Positions 8,501-18,078 of a stretch of DNA of 64,000 nt are shown here, piece after piece. Each line of letters begins with the position of its first letter. Position 1 is the first letter of the stretch. The notes beneath the pieces were generated by a model, which had not been told where the DNA came from, made no database searches, and saw only the letters and a program-made list of their open reading frames with translations. A program made the translations under genes and the position numbers. Source of the DNA: Massilia timonae CCUG 45783 (GTDB lineage: Bacteria; Pseudomonadota; Gammaproteobacteria; Burkholderiales; Burkholderiaceae_D); contig NZ_JH992926.1 of NCBI RefSeq assembly GCF_000315425.1, positions 223,161 through 287,160 of the forward strand. The letters run 5' to 3'.

Positions 8501-9808
8501 TCAAGGCTCCAGCCGGAAGTGCTTGCGGATGCCGGCCCAGCACTGCTGGTAATCGCCCTGCAGCTGGGGCGAGGCCAGCGCCTGCGCCGTCGGCGCCAGG
8601 GCGGCGCGGGTCTCGAACATGAAGGCCATGGTGTCGCCCACCTTGTGCGGACGGCTGGTATCCAGGCTGCTGGCCTTGTCGAAGGTGGCGGCGTCCGGGC
8701 CATGGCCGCTCATGCAGTTGTGGATGCTGGCGCCGCCCGGCACGAAGCCCTCGGCCTTGGCGTCGTAGGCGCCGTGGATCAGGCCCATGAATTCGCTGGC
8801 CACGTTGCGGTGGAACCAGGGCGGGCGGAAGGTGTCCTCGGCCGCCAGCCAGCGCGGCGGGAAGATCACGAAGTCGATCGTGTCCACGCCCGGCGTGTCC
8901 GACGGCGACTGCAGCACCAGGAAGATCGACGGATCGGGGTGGTCGTAGCTGATCGAGCCGATCGTATTGAAGTGGCGCAGGTCGTATTTATAAGGCGCGT
9001 AGTTGCCGTGCCAGGCCACGACGTCCAGCGGCGAGTGGCCGATCGGCGCGCGCCACAGGCGGCCGCCAAACTTGCTCACCAGTTCGAAGTCGCCTTCCAG
9101 GTCTTCGTAGCGCGCGCTCGGCGTCAGGAAGTCGCGCGGGTTGGCCAGGCCGTTGGAGCCGAGCGGGCCCAGGTCGGGCAAGCGCAGGAGGGCGCCGAAG
9201 TTCTCGCAGATATAGCCGCGCGCCGCGCCGTCGGGTAGCAGCACCTGGAAGCGCACGCCGCGCGGGATCACGGCGATTTCCTGCGGCTCCACCTCCAGCA
9301 GGCCCAGCTCGGTCGCGATCGACAGCCGGCCAGATTGTGGTACGAGCAACAATTCCCCGTCCGCGTTATAGAAATAGCGGCCATCCATGCCGCGATTGGC
9401 CGCGTACATATGGATGGCGCAGCCGCTCATCGACTCGGGCGAGCCGTTGCCGGCCATGGTCACCCAGCCGTCGATGAAATCGGTCGGAGCATGAGGCATC
9501 GGCAAAGGGCTCCAGCGCAGCTGGTTCGGCGGCACCGGCGTATCGAAACGGCCCACCAGGCGCGGGGCGTCCAGCGGCGCGAAGCTGCCGTGCACCGCCG
9601 CCGGACGGATGCGGTACAGCCACGAGCGCCGGTTATGGCTGCGCGGGGCGGTGAAGGCGGTGCCGGACAGCTGCTCGGCGTACAGGCCATAGGCCACGCG
9701 CTGCGGTGAATTGCGGTGCCGGGGCAGGGCGCCGGGCAGGGCTTCGGTGGCGAACTCGTTGCCGAAACCGCTCATGTAGGTTGACGGATGGCCGGGTTCG
9801 TGGCTCAT
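8501..9808 (-). CDS. hmgA: Homogentisate 1,2-dioxygenase
   Basis: 435-residue non-haem iron ring-cleavage enzyme that converts homogentisate to maleylacetoacetate in tyrosine and phenylalanine degradation. Family landmarks visible: YMSGFGNEFATEALPGALP at the N-terminus, the cupin core VAWHGNYAPYKYDL, and the iron-site regions PPRWLAAEDTFRPPWFHRNVASEFMG and HNCMSGHGPD. Good ribosome site (AGGAG) before the ATG. Divergent from the LysR-hppD unit across a palindromic operator. Confidence 0.96.
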   Translation of the reverse strand: MSHEPGHPSTYMSGFGNEFATEALPGALPRHRNSPQRVAYGLYAEQLSGTAFTAPRSHNRRSWLYRIRPAAVHGSFAPLDAPRLVGRFDTPVPPNQLRWSPLPMPHAPTDFIDGWVTMAGNGSPESMSGCAIHMYAANRGMDGRYFYNADGELLLVPQSGRLSIATELGLLEVEPQEIAVIPRGVRFQVLLPDGAARGYICENFGALLRLPDLGPLGSNGLANPRDFLTPSARYEDLEGDFELVSKFGGRLWRAPIGHSPLDVVAWHGNYAPYKYDLRHFNTIGSISYDHPDPSIFLVLQSPSDTPGVDTIDFVIFPPRWLAAEDTFRPPWFHRNVASEFMGLIHGAYDAKAEGFVPGGASIHNCMSGHGPDAATFDKASSLDTSRPHKVGDTMAFMFETRAALAPTAQALASPQLQGDYQQCWAGIRKHFRLEP

Positions 9809-9874
9809 GGGGTCTCCTGGACGGTGGATAGCATCTTCGATGGCGCCACTCTAGAATAATCCGCCATGTTTTAC

Positions 9875-9907
9875 GAGATGAATAGATAAATGTAGACTAT
9901 TCATTTC
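9875..9907. promoter_or_regulatory. Inverted repeat between hmgA and lysR (LysR-type operator)
   Basis: Arms ATGAATAG (9878-9885) and CTATTCAT (9897-9904) are perfectly inverted around an 11-base spacer and extend to 11 bases per arm with one mismatch. ATAG-N11-CTAT fits the T-N11-A rule of LysR-family operators, and it lies midway between the divergent hmgA and lysR genes. Confidence 0.65.
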
Positions 9908-9985
9908 ATCAATATTACTGTCGGGCGAGCACCGGGATGTGGACAATGCGTGTCACGCCGGTCCGGCCGGCAGCCCGGGAAATCC

Positions 9986-10894
9986 ATGATCGAAGCACAC
10001 GATATAGACCTGAACCTGCTCTCGGTGTTCCAGGAGGTATACAGGGAGCGCCAGATCTCGTCGGCCGCCCGGCGCCTGGGGCTGTCGCAGTCGGCCGTGA
10101 GCAATGCGCTGGCGCGGCTGCGGCGCAGCTTCGGCGACGAGCTGTTCGTGCGCACCGCAAGCGGCATGCAGCCCACGCCCCTGGCCAGCCAGATGGCCGA
10201 GCCGATCGGGGCGGCGATGGCGCAGGTAGCGCTGGCCCTGAACCAGCGCAGCCGCTTCGAGCCGGGCACCAGCAACCGCCGCTTCATGCTGGCCATGACC
10301 GACGTCGGCGAAGTGTATTTCATGCCGACGCTGATCGAGCGCTGCCGCCAGCTGGCGCCCCACGTCGAGATCAGCTCGGTGCGGGTGGGGACGCTGTCGC
10401 TCAAGGAAGAAATGGAAGGCGGGCGGGTCGACCTGGCGGTCGGGCCGTTCGAGGACGTGTCCGAGGCGCTGTACCAGCGCCACCTGTTCCGCCAGCCGTT
10501 CGTGGCCATGTTCCGCAAGGGGCACCCGCTGGCGCGGGGCGAACTGACCCTCGAGCGCTTCGCGCAAGCCGAGCATCTGCTGGTGGACGCGGCCGACAGT
10601 CCCTACGACCGGGTGAACGCGGCGCTGGCCAGGGCCGGGGTCGGACAGACAACGAAATTCCGGGTGCCGCATTTCACCGCGGTGCCGTATATCGTGAGCA
10701 CGGGCGACCTGGTCGTGACGGTGCCGCAAAAACTGGCCGAGCGCGCGGCCGCGCCGTTCGGGCTCGACTGGGCGACGCCGCCGCTCGACCTGCCGCCGCT
10801 GCAGACGAATATTTTCTGGCACCGCCGCTTCAACCAGGATCCGGGCAACCAGTGGTTGCGCGGACTCCTGGCCGACGTGTTCGCGGAAACGTGA
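9986..10894 (+). CDS. LysR-family regulator of the homogentisate pathway
   Basis: 302 residues. N-terminal winged helix-turn-helix (LNLLSVFQEVYRERQISSAARRLGLSQSAVSNALARLRR, residues about 8-50), followed by the NodD-like effector-binding region (ELFVRTASGMQPTPLA onward). Start chosen at the ATG at 9986 because LysR proteins begin a few residues before the helix-turn-helix; an upstream GTG at 9950 is possible. Flanked by hmgA (divergent) and hppD (33 bases downstream, same strand), it very likely controls both in response to a tyrosine-pathway intermediate. Confidence 0.88.
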   Translation: MIEAHDIDLNLLSVFQEVYRERQISSAARRLGLSQSAVSNALARLRRSFGDELFVRTASGMQPTPLASQMAEPIGAAMAQVALALNQRSRFEPGTSNRRFMLAMTDVGEVYFMPTLIERCRQLAPHVEISSVRVGTLSLKEEMEGGRVDLAVGPFEDVSEALYQRHLFRQPFVAMFRKGHPLARGELTLERFAQAEHLLVDAADSPYDRVNAALARAGVGQTTKFRVPHFTAVPYIVSTGDLVVTVPQKLAERAAAPFGLDWATPPLDLPPLQTNIFWHRRFNQDPGNQWLRGLLADVFAET

Positions 10895-10927
10895 GTCAAT
10901 AACAATGCTTAACTAAAGGAAGAGACA

Positions 10928-12022
<1,095 letters not shown>

Positions 12023-12028
12023 CGCTTT

Positions 12029-12063
12029 GCGCGGCCGGCGTACGCACGCACGGCCGCGGGATT
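12029..12063 (+). terminator. Possible terminator after hppD
   Basis: GCGGCCG (12031-12037) pairs with CGGCCGC (12051-12057), followed only by GGGATTT. The stem is strong but the T-run is weak. Confidence 0.35.
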
Positions 12064-12132
12064 TGCTATCCTGTACACTTTTCGGCGGCCGGGTGCGCTA
12101 CGCGGCCGCCGTCCTGCGTCAGGAGTAGAGGT

Positions 12133-12486
12133 ATGCTGGCTGCGTTCGCGGTCCTGTTGTTGTTCCAGTGCCTGGGCGAAGGCATCGTATTCGTCTTCCA
12201 TCTTCCCTTGCCGGGGCCGGTCGCCGGCATGCTGCTGTTGATGGCGGCGTTGCTGGTCATGCCGAAGTTGCAGGCGCTGGTCGAGGGGGCCGCCAACACG
12301 CTGCTGTCGCACCTGTCGCTGCTGTTCGTGCCGGCCGGCGTCGGCATCCTGGTCGCCGCCAGCAGCGGCAGCGGCCACTGGATCGCGATCCTGGCCTCGC
12401 TCGTGGTCAGCACCGTTCTGGCCCTGGCCGTGACCGGCCTGATCCTGCGCGGGATGGACAATCCAACCAGGGATGGCGATGCCTGA
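12133..12486 (+). CDS. lrgA: CidA/LrgA family membrane protein
   Basis: 117 residues, four hydrophobic segments, with the family pattern LPLPGPVAGMLLLMAALL and LSLLFVPAGVGI. LrgA/CidA proteins are holin-like membrane proteins that act with an LrgB partner in murein hydrolase control or metabolite (pyruvate/glycolate) transport. The partner gene follows with an 8-base overlap. Confidence 0.88.
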   Translation: MLAAFAVLLLFQCLGEGIVFVFHLPLPGPVAGMLLLMAALLVMPKLQALVEGAANTLLSHLSLLFVPAGVGILVAASSGSGHWIAILASLVVSTVLALAVTGLILRGMDNPTRDGDA

Positions 12487-13216
12487 TTTCGCCGAGTTCA
12501 GCCATTTCTGGGTCTATCTTTCCGCCTCGCCGCTCCTGGGCCTGACCATGACCCTGTGCGCCTACCTGGCGGCGCAGCGCATCTTCGCCTTGTGCAAGGC
12601 CTCGCCGCTGGCCAATCCGGTGGCGATCGCGGTCGCCCTGATCGTGGCGCTGCTGTGGCTCACCGGGATGTCCTACGAGCGCTATTTTGCCGGCGCCCAG
12701 TTCGTCCACTTTTTACTCGGCCCGGCCACCGTGGCGCTGGCGGTGCCGCTGGTACGCCAGCTGCCGCGCCTGCGCCGCGCCGCCTTGCCGCTGGGCGCCG
12801 CGCTGCTGGCCGGCAGCGTGACGGCCATCGTGTCGGCCGTGGTGGTGGCGCTGCTGCTCGGCGCGACGCCGGAGCTGGCATATACGCTGGGACCGAAATC
12901 GGCCACCTCGCCGATCGCGATGGCGGTGTCCGAGCGCCTGGGCGGCATCCCGGCGCTGACGGCCGCGCTGGTGATCGCGACCGGCATCTTCGGCGCGGTG
13001 TTCGGGCGCTACGTCTTCATGCTGCTGGGCGTGCGCTCGGACGCCGCCTGCGGCTTCGCGCTGGGCCTGGCCTCGCACGGCATCGGCACGGCGCGCGCCT
13101 TCCAGGTCAGCCCGGAGATGGGCGCCTTCGCCGGCCTGGCGATGGGCCTGAACGGCGCGCTGACCGCGCTGCTGGCCCCGTGGCTGGTGCCGCTCGTGAT
13201 GGCCTGGATGTCCTGA
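12479..13216 (+). CDS. lrgB: LrgB family membrane protein
   Basis: 245 residues, mostly hydrophobic. Motifs typical of LrgB/CidB/YohK: TYALGPKSATSPIA-like stretch (TLGPKSATSPIAMAVSERLGG), ATGIFGAVFGRYVF, and GFALGLASHGIGTARAFQ. Start at the ATG at 12479 (AGGGA upstream) overlaps lrgA by 8 bases, so the two are translationally coupled and work as one unit. Confidence 0.9.
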   Translation: MPDFAEFSHFWVYLSASPLLGLTMTLCAYLAAQRIFALCKASPLANPVAIAVALIVALLWLTGMSYERYFAGAQFVHFLLGPATVALAVPLVRQLPRLRRAALPLGAALLAGSVTAIVSAVVVALLLGATPELAYTLGPKSATSPIAMAVSERLGGIPALTAALVIATGIFGAVFGRYVFMLLGVRSDAACGFALGLASHGIGTARAFQVSPEMGAFAGLAMGLNGALTALLAPWLVPLVMAWMS

Positions 13217-13271
13217 GGCTACGCTGCGCCGCAACATCGGGCGTCGCGTTAAGCTCGCTCCATCAATCACG

Positions 13272-14315
13272 ATGGAGCAGATCTTGACGACTTACAAGAC
13301 GATCAGCCTCGCCATCCAGGGCGGGGGCACCTACGGCGCCTTTGGTTGGGGTGTGCTCGACCGGCTGCTGCAAGAGGACGACCTGCTCATCGACGCCCTG
13401 AGCGGCTCGAGCGCCGGCGCCATCAACGCGGTGGTGCTGGCCGACGGCTACGCGCGTGGCGGCGGCCGCGAGGGCGCGCGCCGCGCCCTCGACCGGTTCT
13501 GGCGCACCCTCGGCAGCGCGGCGGTCCTGAGTCCGCTGCAACGCACGCCGCTCGACCGCATGGCGCCCAAGTTTACGATGGAATTCTCGCCGGCTTACCA
13601 CCTGCTGGAGATGATGGGGGCGCTGATGGGGCCGGTGCGCGAAGGTCCGCTCACCCTCAATCCTCTGCGTAACTTCCTGACCACCATGATCGATTTCGAG
13701 CGGGTGCGCGACTGCGAAGAACTGCAGTTGTTCATCGCCGCCACCAATGTGCGCACCGGAACCGGCAAGCTGTTCAGGCGCGAAGAAATGGACGTGCAGC
13801 GCCTGGTGGCCTCCGCCTGCCTGCCGACCGTATTCGCGGCGGTCGAGGTGGAAGGGGAGATGTACTGGGATGGCAGTTATGTCGCCAATCCGCCGCTGGA
13901 TCCGCTGATGCGGCACTCGACCGCCAGCGACCTGATCATCATCCAGAACAACCCGATCGCGCGCAGCGACATGCCGACCAATATCGCCGACATCGCCAAC
14001 CGCTCCAACGAAATCGCGTTCAACATCAGCTTCGTGCGCGAAGTCAGCGCGCTGCGTTACCTGAACGGCTTGCCCGACGAGGTCCGCGGGGCCGGGGCGG
14101 CGCCCAACAGCAAACACCTGCACCTCATCAGCGGCAACGAATTCCTGCAGGATCACGGCATCTCGGCCAAGATGAATGCCGAGATGCCCTTCCTTCAAAT
14201 GCTGCACGACCGGGGCGTCGAGACCGCCGACCTTTGGCTCAGGGAGCAGGGCGCCCATCTCGGGGTCAAGTCGACGCTCGACCCGATGCCGGTGTTCTTC
14301 CCGGATCAGATCTGA
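13272..14315 (+). CDS. Patatin-like phospholipase
   Basis: 347 residues. Catalytic dyad visible: oxyanion loop AIQGGGTYGAFGWGVLD, nucleophile Ser47 in GSSAG, and Asp200 in WDGSYVANPP. Cytoplasmic lipid acyl hydrolase family with no signal peptide. The ATG at 13272 has no good ribosome site; a TTG at 13284, with GGAG six bases upstream, is an alternative start that keeps the whole domain. Ends at a two-way hairpin. Confidence 0.88.
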   Translation: MEQILTTYKTISLAIQGGGTYGAFGWGVLDRLLQEDDLLIDALSGSSAGAINAVVLADGYARGGGREGARRALDRFWRTLGSAAVLSPLQRTPLDRMAPKFTMEFSPAYHLLEMMGALMGPVREGPLTLNPLRNFLTTMIDFERVRDCEELQLFIAATNVRTGTGKLFRREEMDVQRLVASACLPTVFAAVEVEGEMYWDGSYVANPPLDPLMRHSTASDLIIIQNNPIARSDMPTNIADIANRSNEIAFNISFVREVSALRYLNGLPDEVRGAGAAPNSKHLHLISGNEFLQDHGISAKMNAEMPFLQMLHDRGVETADLWLREQGAHLGVKSTLDPMPVFFPDQI

Positions 14316-14323
14316 ATGTAAAC

Positions 14324-14351
14324 ACGCCGCCGGTCTTGCGAGCGGCGGCGT
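14324..14351. terminator. Two-way hairpin between patatin and hemerythrin genes
   Basis: ACGCCGCCG (14324-14332) and CGGCGGCGT (14343-14351) form a 9-base-pair stem with a 10-base loop between convergent genes. No long T-run on either side. Confidence 0.5.
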
Positions 14352-14373
14352 TATCAGTCAGCGCAACAGCCGA

Positions 14374-14976
14374 TCAGGTATTCGCCGGCTGCGTCTTCCA
14401 GGTATTCTTCTTCGGCTTGAGCGCGAACGCCGCCAGCAGGGCGCCGGCCACGCCGACCACCATCGCCGCGGTGCTGCCCGAGAAGCCGACGAGGTGTTCC
14501 TTGGCCAGCTTGCCGGCCTTCGGTCCTACCAGCTGCATGCGGCGGCGCGTCATCTCGGCGCCCATCTCGGCCAGGCGCTGCTTGCCCAGGATCGCCTCGG
14601 CGTCCGGCAGCAGCTTGGTTTCTTCCTCCGCCACGTGGTGCATCACGTCGCGCATCAATTCCATCACCAGGTCGTCGTGGCGCGGATCGGAGCCCGAGGT
14701 GGCGCGCAGCTCGGCGATCAGGCGGCGCATTTCGTCGTGCTCGGGCTCGGCCTCGTGGATGAAGGGCTCGCTGCCGTCGCGTCGGCGCATCACCGGATAG
14801 AAGATCTCTTCCTCGAGCGTGGCGTGGATTTCCAGGCCGTCGCAGATGGTGTCGGCCAGCGCTTTCTTGACGGTCGGGCTCTTGTCCTTCGAGTACTGGT
14901 GGAAGGTGACCATCACGTGCGAGTGGTCGAAGCGGATCATGTCCGTAATGCTTGGGCTCAGTTGCTTGAGATTCAT
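14374..14976 (-). CDS. Hemerythrin-domain protein with C-terminal membrane segment
   Basis: 200 residues. Hemerythrin-type HHE helices carry the expected metal ligands: FDHSHVMVTFH, LEIHATLEEEIFYP, EPEHDEMRRL and HHVAEEE. A hydrophobic stretch near the C-terminus (GSTAAMVVGVAGALLAAFAL) could anchor it in the membrane. Likely binds a di-iron centre and oxygen or NO; role in stress is inference. ATG at 14976 has GGGGG upstream. Divergent from the manganese catalase. Confidence 0.85.
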   Translation of the reverse strand: MNLKQLSPSITDMIRFDHSHVMVTFHQYSKDKSPTVKKALADTICDGLEIHATLEEEIFYPVMRRRDGSEPFIHEAEPEHDEMRRLIAELRATSGSDPRHDDLVMELMRDVMHHVAEEETKLLPDAEAILGKQRLAEMGAEMTRRRMQLVGPKAGKLAKEHLVGFSGSTAAMVVGVAGALLAAFALKPKKNTWKTQPANT

Positions 14977-15321
14977 GGTAATACCCCCGTTCGTGATTGT
15001 TTGAACAATATGGTAGACCGGCCCCGCCACCGATGACTGTAGGAGCGCGTGCCGGAGGCGTGTCAGTGACCGGCCCACCCGGGCGCACGCATGAGACGGC
15101 AGATGGACTTGATTGGGAGATTGTTTATTTGGAATAACAGATTGTCACATTTGTCCTACAAGGACACGGGAGTGCTCCTGACGGTCAATCCACTGTCGAC
15201 CTGAGAACATGGGGTCATTGCGCTACCGATCCCGGCGGTAGCCTATCCATTGGCAGTGCACGCAGGTCGCGTGGCTGCCGAGGTTGATACGAACCTTCCA
15301 CTTCAATCGGAGATACCTGTC
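14977..15321. other. Intergenic region between hemerythrin and catalase genes
   Basis: 345 bases between divergent stress-type genes. It contains an AT-rich block (about 15110-15150), a perfect inverted repeat TGTCCT-ACA-AGGACA (15152-15166) and a hairpin-forming GCTACC...GGTAGC around 15223-15243. No gene or RNA is recognisable; promoters for both neighbours must lie here. Confidence 0.5.
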
Positions 15322-16323
15322 ATGTTTGCACACAACAAGCGCTTGCAATATACAGTCCGTGTCAGCGAGCCGAACCCGGCCCTGGCGAACCTCATGCTCG
15401 AGCAGTTCGGCGGACCGCAGGGCGAGCTGGCCGCGGCCATGCGCTACTTTACCCAGGCTGTCGCCGAAGACGATCCAGGCCGCAAGGACATGCTGTTCGA
15501 CATCGCGACCGAGGAGCTGAGCCACCTGGAGGTGATCGGCCACATCGTCGCCATGCTGAACAAGGGCGCCAAGGGCCGCCTGGCCGAAGCCATCGACACC
15601 GAGGCCGAAATGTACCGCGCCATTACCGGCCCGGGCAACGACAGCCACATCACGCAGGTGCTGTACGGCGCTGGCGCTCCGCTGACCAACTCGGCCGGCG
15701 TGCCATGGACCGCCGCCTACATCGACTCGATCACCGAGCCGACCGCCGACCTGCGCTCGAACATCGCCGCCGAGGCGCGCGCCAAGATCGTCTATGAGCG
15801 CCTGATCGCGCTGACCGACGACCCGGGCGTGAAAGAAGCGCTGGGCTTCCTGATGACGCGCGAAGTGGCGCACATGAAGTCGTTCGAGAAGGCGCTGTAC
15901 GCGATGGAGCCGAACTTCCCACCGGGCAAAATGCCTGTGGTGCCGGCGTTCGCCAGCGTTTACTACAATATGTCGCAGGGCCCGGGCGAGGTGCGCGGCG
16001 CCTGGAACCAGGGCGCCGACTGGGACTTCATCAGCGACCGCGAGAAGCAGATGGCCGTCGACGGCGGCTCGGGCGAGGCCGAAGTGGCCCTGCCGACCGG
16101 CGACATCGACGTGCTCAAGCAGATGGCGATGCGCACCATGTCCGACCCCTCGGCCACGCCGCGTACCGGCTCCGAATTGGGCATGATGCAATCGGCAACT
16201 GGTGGTACGATGGGTGGATCGGGCGGTAATGCCATGGGCGACGCCAATGTCGGTTCCAAGGGCGGTCCGCTCGACGATACCGGTGTCGGCAACCCGATGG
16301 GCAGCGGCAAGCCGCTGAAGTAA
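15322..16323 (+). CDS. katN: Manganese catalase
   Basis: 333 residues, non-haem dimanganese catalase that disproportionates hydrogen peroxide. Ligand segments are visible: GGPQGELAAAMRYF, ATEELSHLEVIG, AAEARAKIVYERL and TREVAHMKSFEKAL. The last 60 residues are a Gly/Met/Ser-rich tail (GGTMGGSGGNAMGD...) typical of the longer KatN forms. ATG at 15322 has GGAGA upstream. It precedes a ZIP metal transporter by 83 bases, which could supply the metal. Confidence 0.92.
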   Translation: MFAHNKRLQYTVRVSEPNPALANLMLEQFGGPQGELAAAMRYFTQAVAEDDPGRKDMLFDIATEELSHLEVIGHIVAMLNKGAKGRLAEAIDTEAEMYRAITGPGNDSHITQVLYGAGAPLTNSAGVPWTAAYIDSITEPTADLRSNIAAEARAKIVYERLIALTDDPGVKEALGFLMTREVAHMKSFEKALYAMEPNFPPGKMPVVPAFASVYYNMSQGPGEVRGAWNQGADWDFISDREKQMAVDGGSGEAEVALPTGDIDVLKQMAMRTMSDPSATPRTGSELGMMQSATGGTMGGSGGNAMGDANVGSKGGPLDDTGVGNPMGSGKPLK

Positions 16324-16406
16324 ACCCCGCCTCGTAGTACGGCCGCGCCGGCGGCCGCCCACGCGGGGAGCGGGGCGGCCTGGCGCGGTCTTTGACAGGA
16401 ATATGC

Positions 16407-17315
16407 ATGGATATCCAAACCGACAAGAGCAACCACCCTCGTGGCCTTCCGCGCTGGCTGACCCCACGCCGCGCCATCGGTTTCGGCATCTGCGCCATCG
16501 GCTTCCTCGTCCTGCTCGGCAGCATGATCGAGCAGATCATGAATGCCAATCCCAAGATGCTGGCGGCGCTGGCGGGCGGCAGCACGGCGGCGGCGGCGAC
16601 CGCGCTGGGCACCCTGCCGGTCCTGTTCGCACAGAATTTCACCAAGCGCACCTACGATTGCTTCCTCGGCTTCGGCGCCGGCGTCATGCTCGGCGCCACC
16701 GCGTTTTCCCTCGTGATTCCCGCCCTGAGCGCCGCCAAGACGGCCGGCGCCGGCAACTGGGAATCGAGCCTCATGGTCGGCGCCGGCATCATGTTCGGCG
16801 CCGGCGCCATCCTGCTGCTCGGGCGCGCGGTGCGCACCGAGGGCATCCTGTCCAACGAGCCCGACAAGGTGTCGCCGCGGCGCGCATGGCTGTTCGTGTG
16901 GGCCGTGGCCCTGCACAACCTGCCCGAAGGCCTGGCGATCGGCGTGGCCTTCGCCGGCATCGACGTCGAGAAAGCCACCTCGCTGGCCACCGGCGTGTCG
17001 ATCCAGGACGTGCCCGAAGGCCTGGTGGTGGCGCTCGCGCTGCACGCCGTCGGCTACAGCCGCCTGACCGCGGTCGCCATGGGCGTGGCCTCGGGCCTGG
17101 TCGAGCCGATCGCCGCAGTCTTCGGCGTGGCCCTGATCGGCATCTCGGCCGGCCTGCTGCCGTATGCGCTGGCCGCCGCCGCCGGCGCCATGCTGCTGGT
17201 GATCGTCAACGACGTGATCCCCGAATCGCGCCAGTCGGGCAACGGCACCCAGGCCAGCATTGCGCTGATCTTCGGCTTCATCCTGATGACGGTGCTCGAC
17301 ACGGCGCTGTCGTGA
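16407..17315 (+). CDS. ZIP family divalent metal transporter
   Basis: 302 residues with about eight membrane segments. Metal-path motifs HNLPEGLAIG and QDVPEGLVVALALHAVG are the canonical ZIP TM4/TM5 pair, with Asp replacing His in the second. GufA/ZupT-like; imports Zn, Mn or Fe. Start at the ATG at 16407 with AGGA upstream. Same direction as, and just after, the manganese catalase. Confidence 0.88.
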   Translation: MDIQTDKSNHPRGLPRWLTPRRAIGFGICAIGFLVLLGSMIEQIMNANPKMLAALAGGSTAAAATALGTLPVLFAQNFTKRTYDCFLGFGAGVMLGATAFSLVIPALSAAKTAGAGNWESSLMVGAGIMFGAGAILLLGRAVRTEGILSNEPDKVSPRRAWLFVWAVALHNLPEGLAIGVAFAGIDVEKATSLATGVSIQDVPEGLVVALALHAVGYSRLTAVAMGVASGLVEPIAAVFGVALIGISAGLLPYALAAAAGAMLLVIVNDVIPESRQSGNGTQASIALIFGFILMTVLDTALS

Positions 17316-17342
17316 GATCCGGCGACCGTTGACCGCTGTAGT

Positions 17343-17370
17343 GGGATGGTCGTAGGATAAAGATCATCCC
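17343..17370. promoter_or_regulatory. Inverted repeat before the tetR gene
   Basis: GGGATGGTC (17343-17351) and GATCATCCC (17362-17370) are inverted with one mismatch and a 10-base spacer, ending 17 bases before the TetR start. Placement suits an autoregulatory site. Confidence 0.4.
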
Positions 17371-17387
17371 ATCCCTGCAAGCACGGC

Positions 17388-17978
17388 ATGACCATCCCAT
17401 CCAAACGGGAACAAACCCATCAGCGCATCCTCGAGGTCGCGGCGCGCGCGCTGCGGCGCAACGGTTTCGCGGGCGTCGGCGTGGCCGAGGTCATGAAGGG
17501 CGCCGGCCTGACCCACGGCGGCTTTTATGCCCACTTCGACTCGCGCGAGGCGCTGCTGGTCGAGGCGCTCGAGCATGCCGATGCGGCGTCCACGGACAAT
17601 CTCGATCGCCGCACAGCTGCCTTGCGCGCGGACGGCGCCAGCCCGCTGGCCGCGCTGGTCACGGCCTACCTGTCCGAAGAACACCTGGCTGCCCGTGAGT
17701 CGGGCCTGGGCTGCGTGGTCGGCGCGCTCGGCTCGGAAATGGCGCGCCAGGAAGCGCCGCTGCGCGAGGTCGCGCGCAGCCGCATCGAGCGGCTGGTGCG
17801 GCAGGTCCAGGCGGCGCTGGAAGAAGAAGGGCGCACCGACGCCGCTGGCCAGGCCCTGGCGTTGGCCGGCGCGATGGTCGGCGCCCTGCAGATCGCGCGC
17901 ACCTTCGGCCCCGACCCGCAGGGCGGTGCGATGCTGGCGGCCAGTCGACAAGCCTTGCTGGCCCAGTACCGGCGCTAG
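17388..17978 (+). CDS. TetR/AcrR family regulator
   Basis: 196 residues. N-terminal helix-turn-helix (RILEVAARALRRNGFAGVGVAEVMKGAGLTHGGFYAHFDSREALLVEAL in sections, residues about 12-60) with the family core GGFYAHF. The C-terminal region is the TetR ligand-binding helical domain. The next gene, an SDR oxidoreductase, has a near-perfect 22-base palindrome over its promoter and is the likely target. Confidence 0.9.
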   Translation: MTIPSKREQTHQRILEVAARALRRNGFAGVGVAEVMKGAGLTHGGFYAHFDSREALLVEALEHADAASTDNLDRRTAALRADGASPLAALVTAYLSEEHLAARESGLGCVVGALGSEMARQEAPLREVARSRIERLVRQVQAALEEEGRTDAAGQALALAGAMVGALQIARTFGPDPQGGAMLAASRQALLAQYRR

Positions 17979-18026
17979 CGTCGCCAAATCCAGCCCTGTC
18001 AGTACGCAGCCCATTTTTCTGGACTA

Positions 18027-18048
18027 GAATATGATGATCGTCATATTC
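18027..18048. promoter_or_regulatory. TetR-type operator over the SDR promoter
   Basis: A 22-base palindrome with one mismatched pair: GAATATGA (18027-18034) and TCATATTC (18041-18048) around a GATC centre. It overlaps a TAGAAT -10 box (18025-18030) and lies 31 bases before the SDR start, where a bound repressor would block transcription. Confidence 0.6.
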
Positions 18049-18078
18049 GATGGCGCGACCAACCAGAAAGGGATAGCC

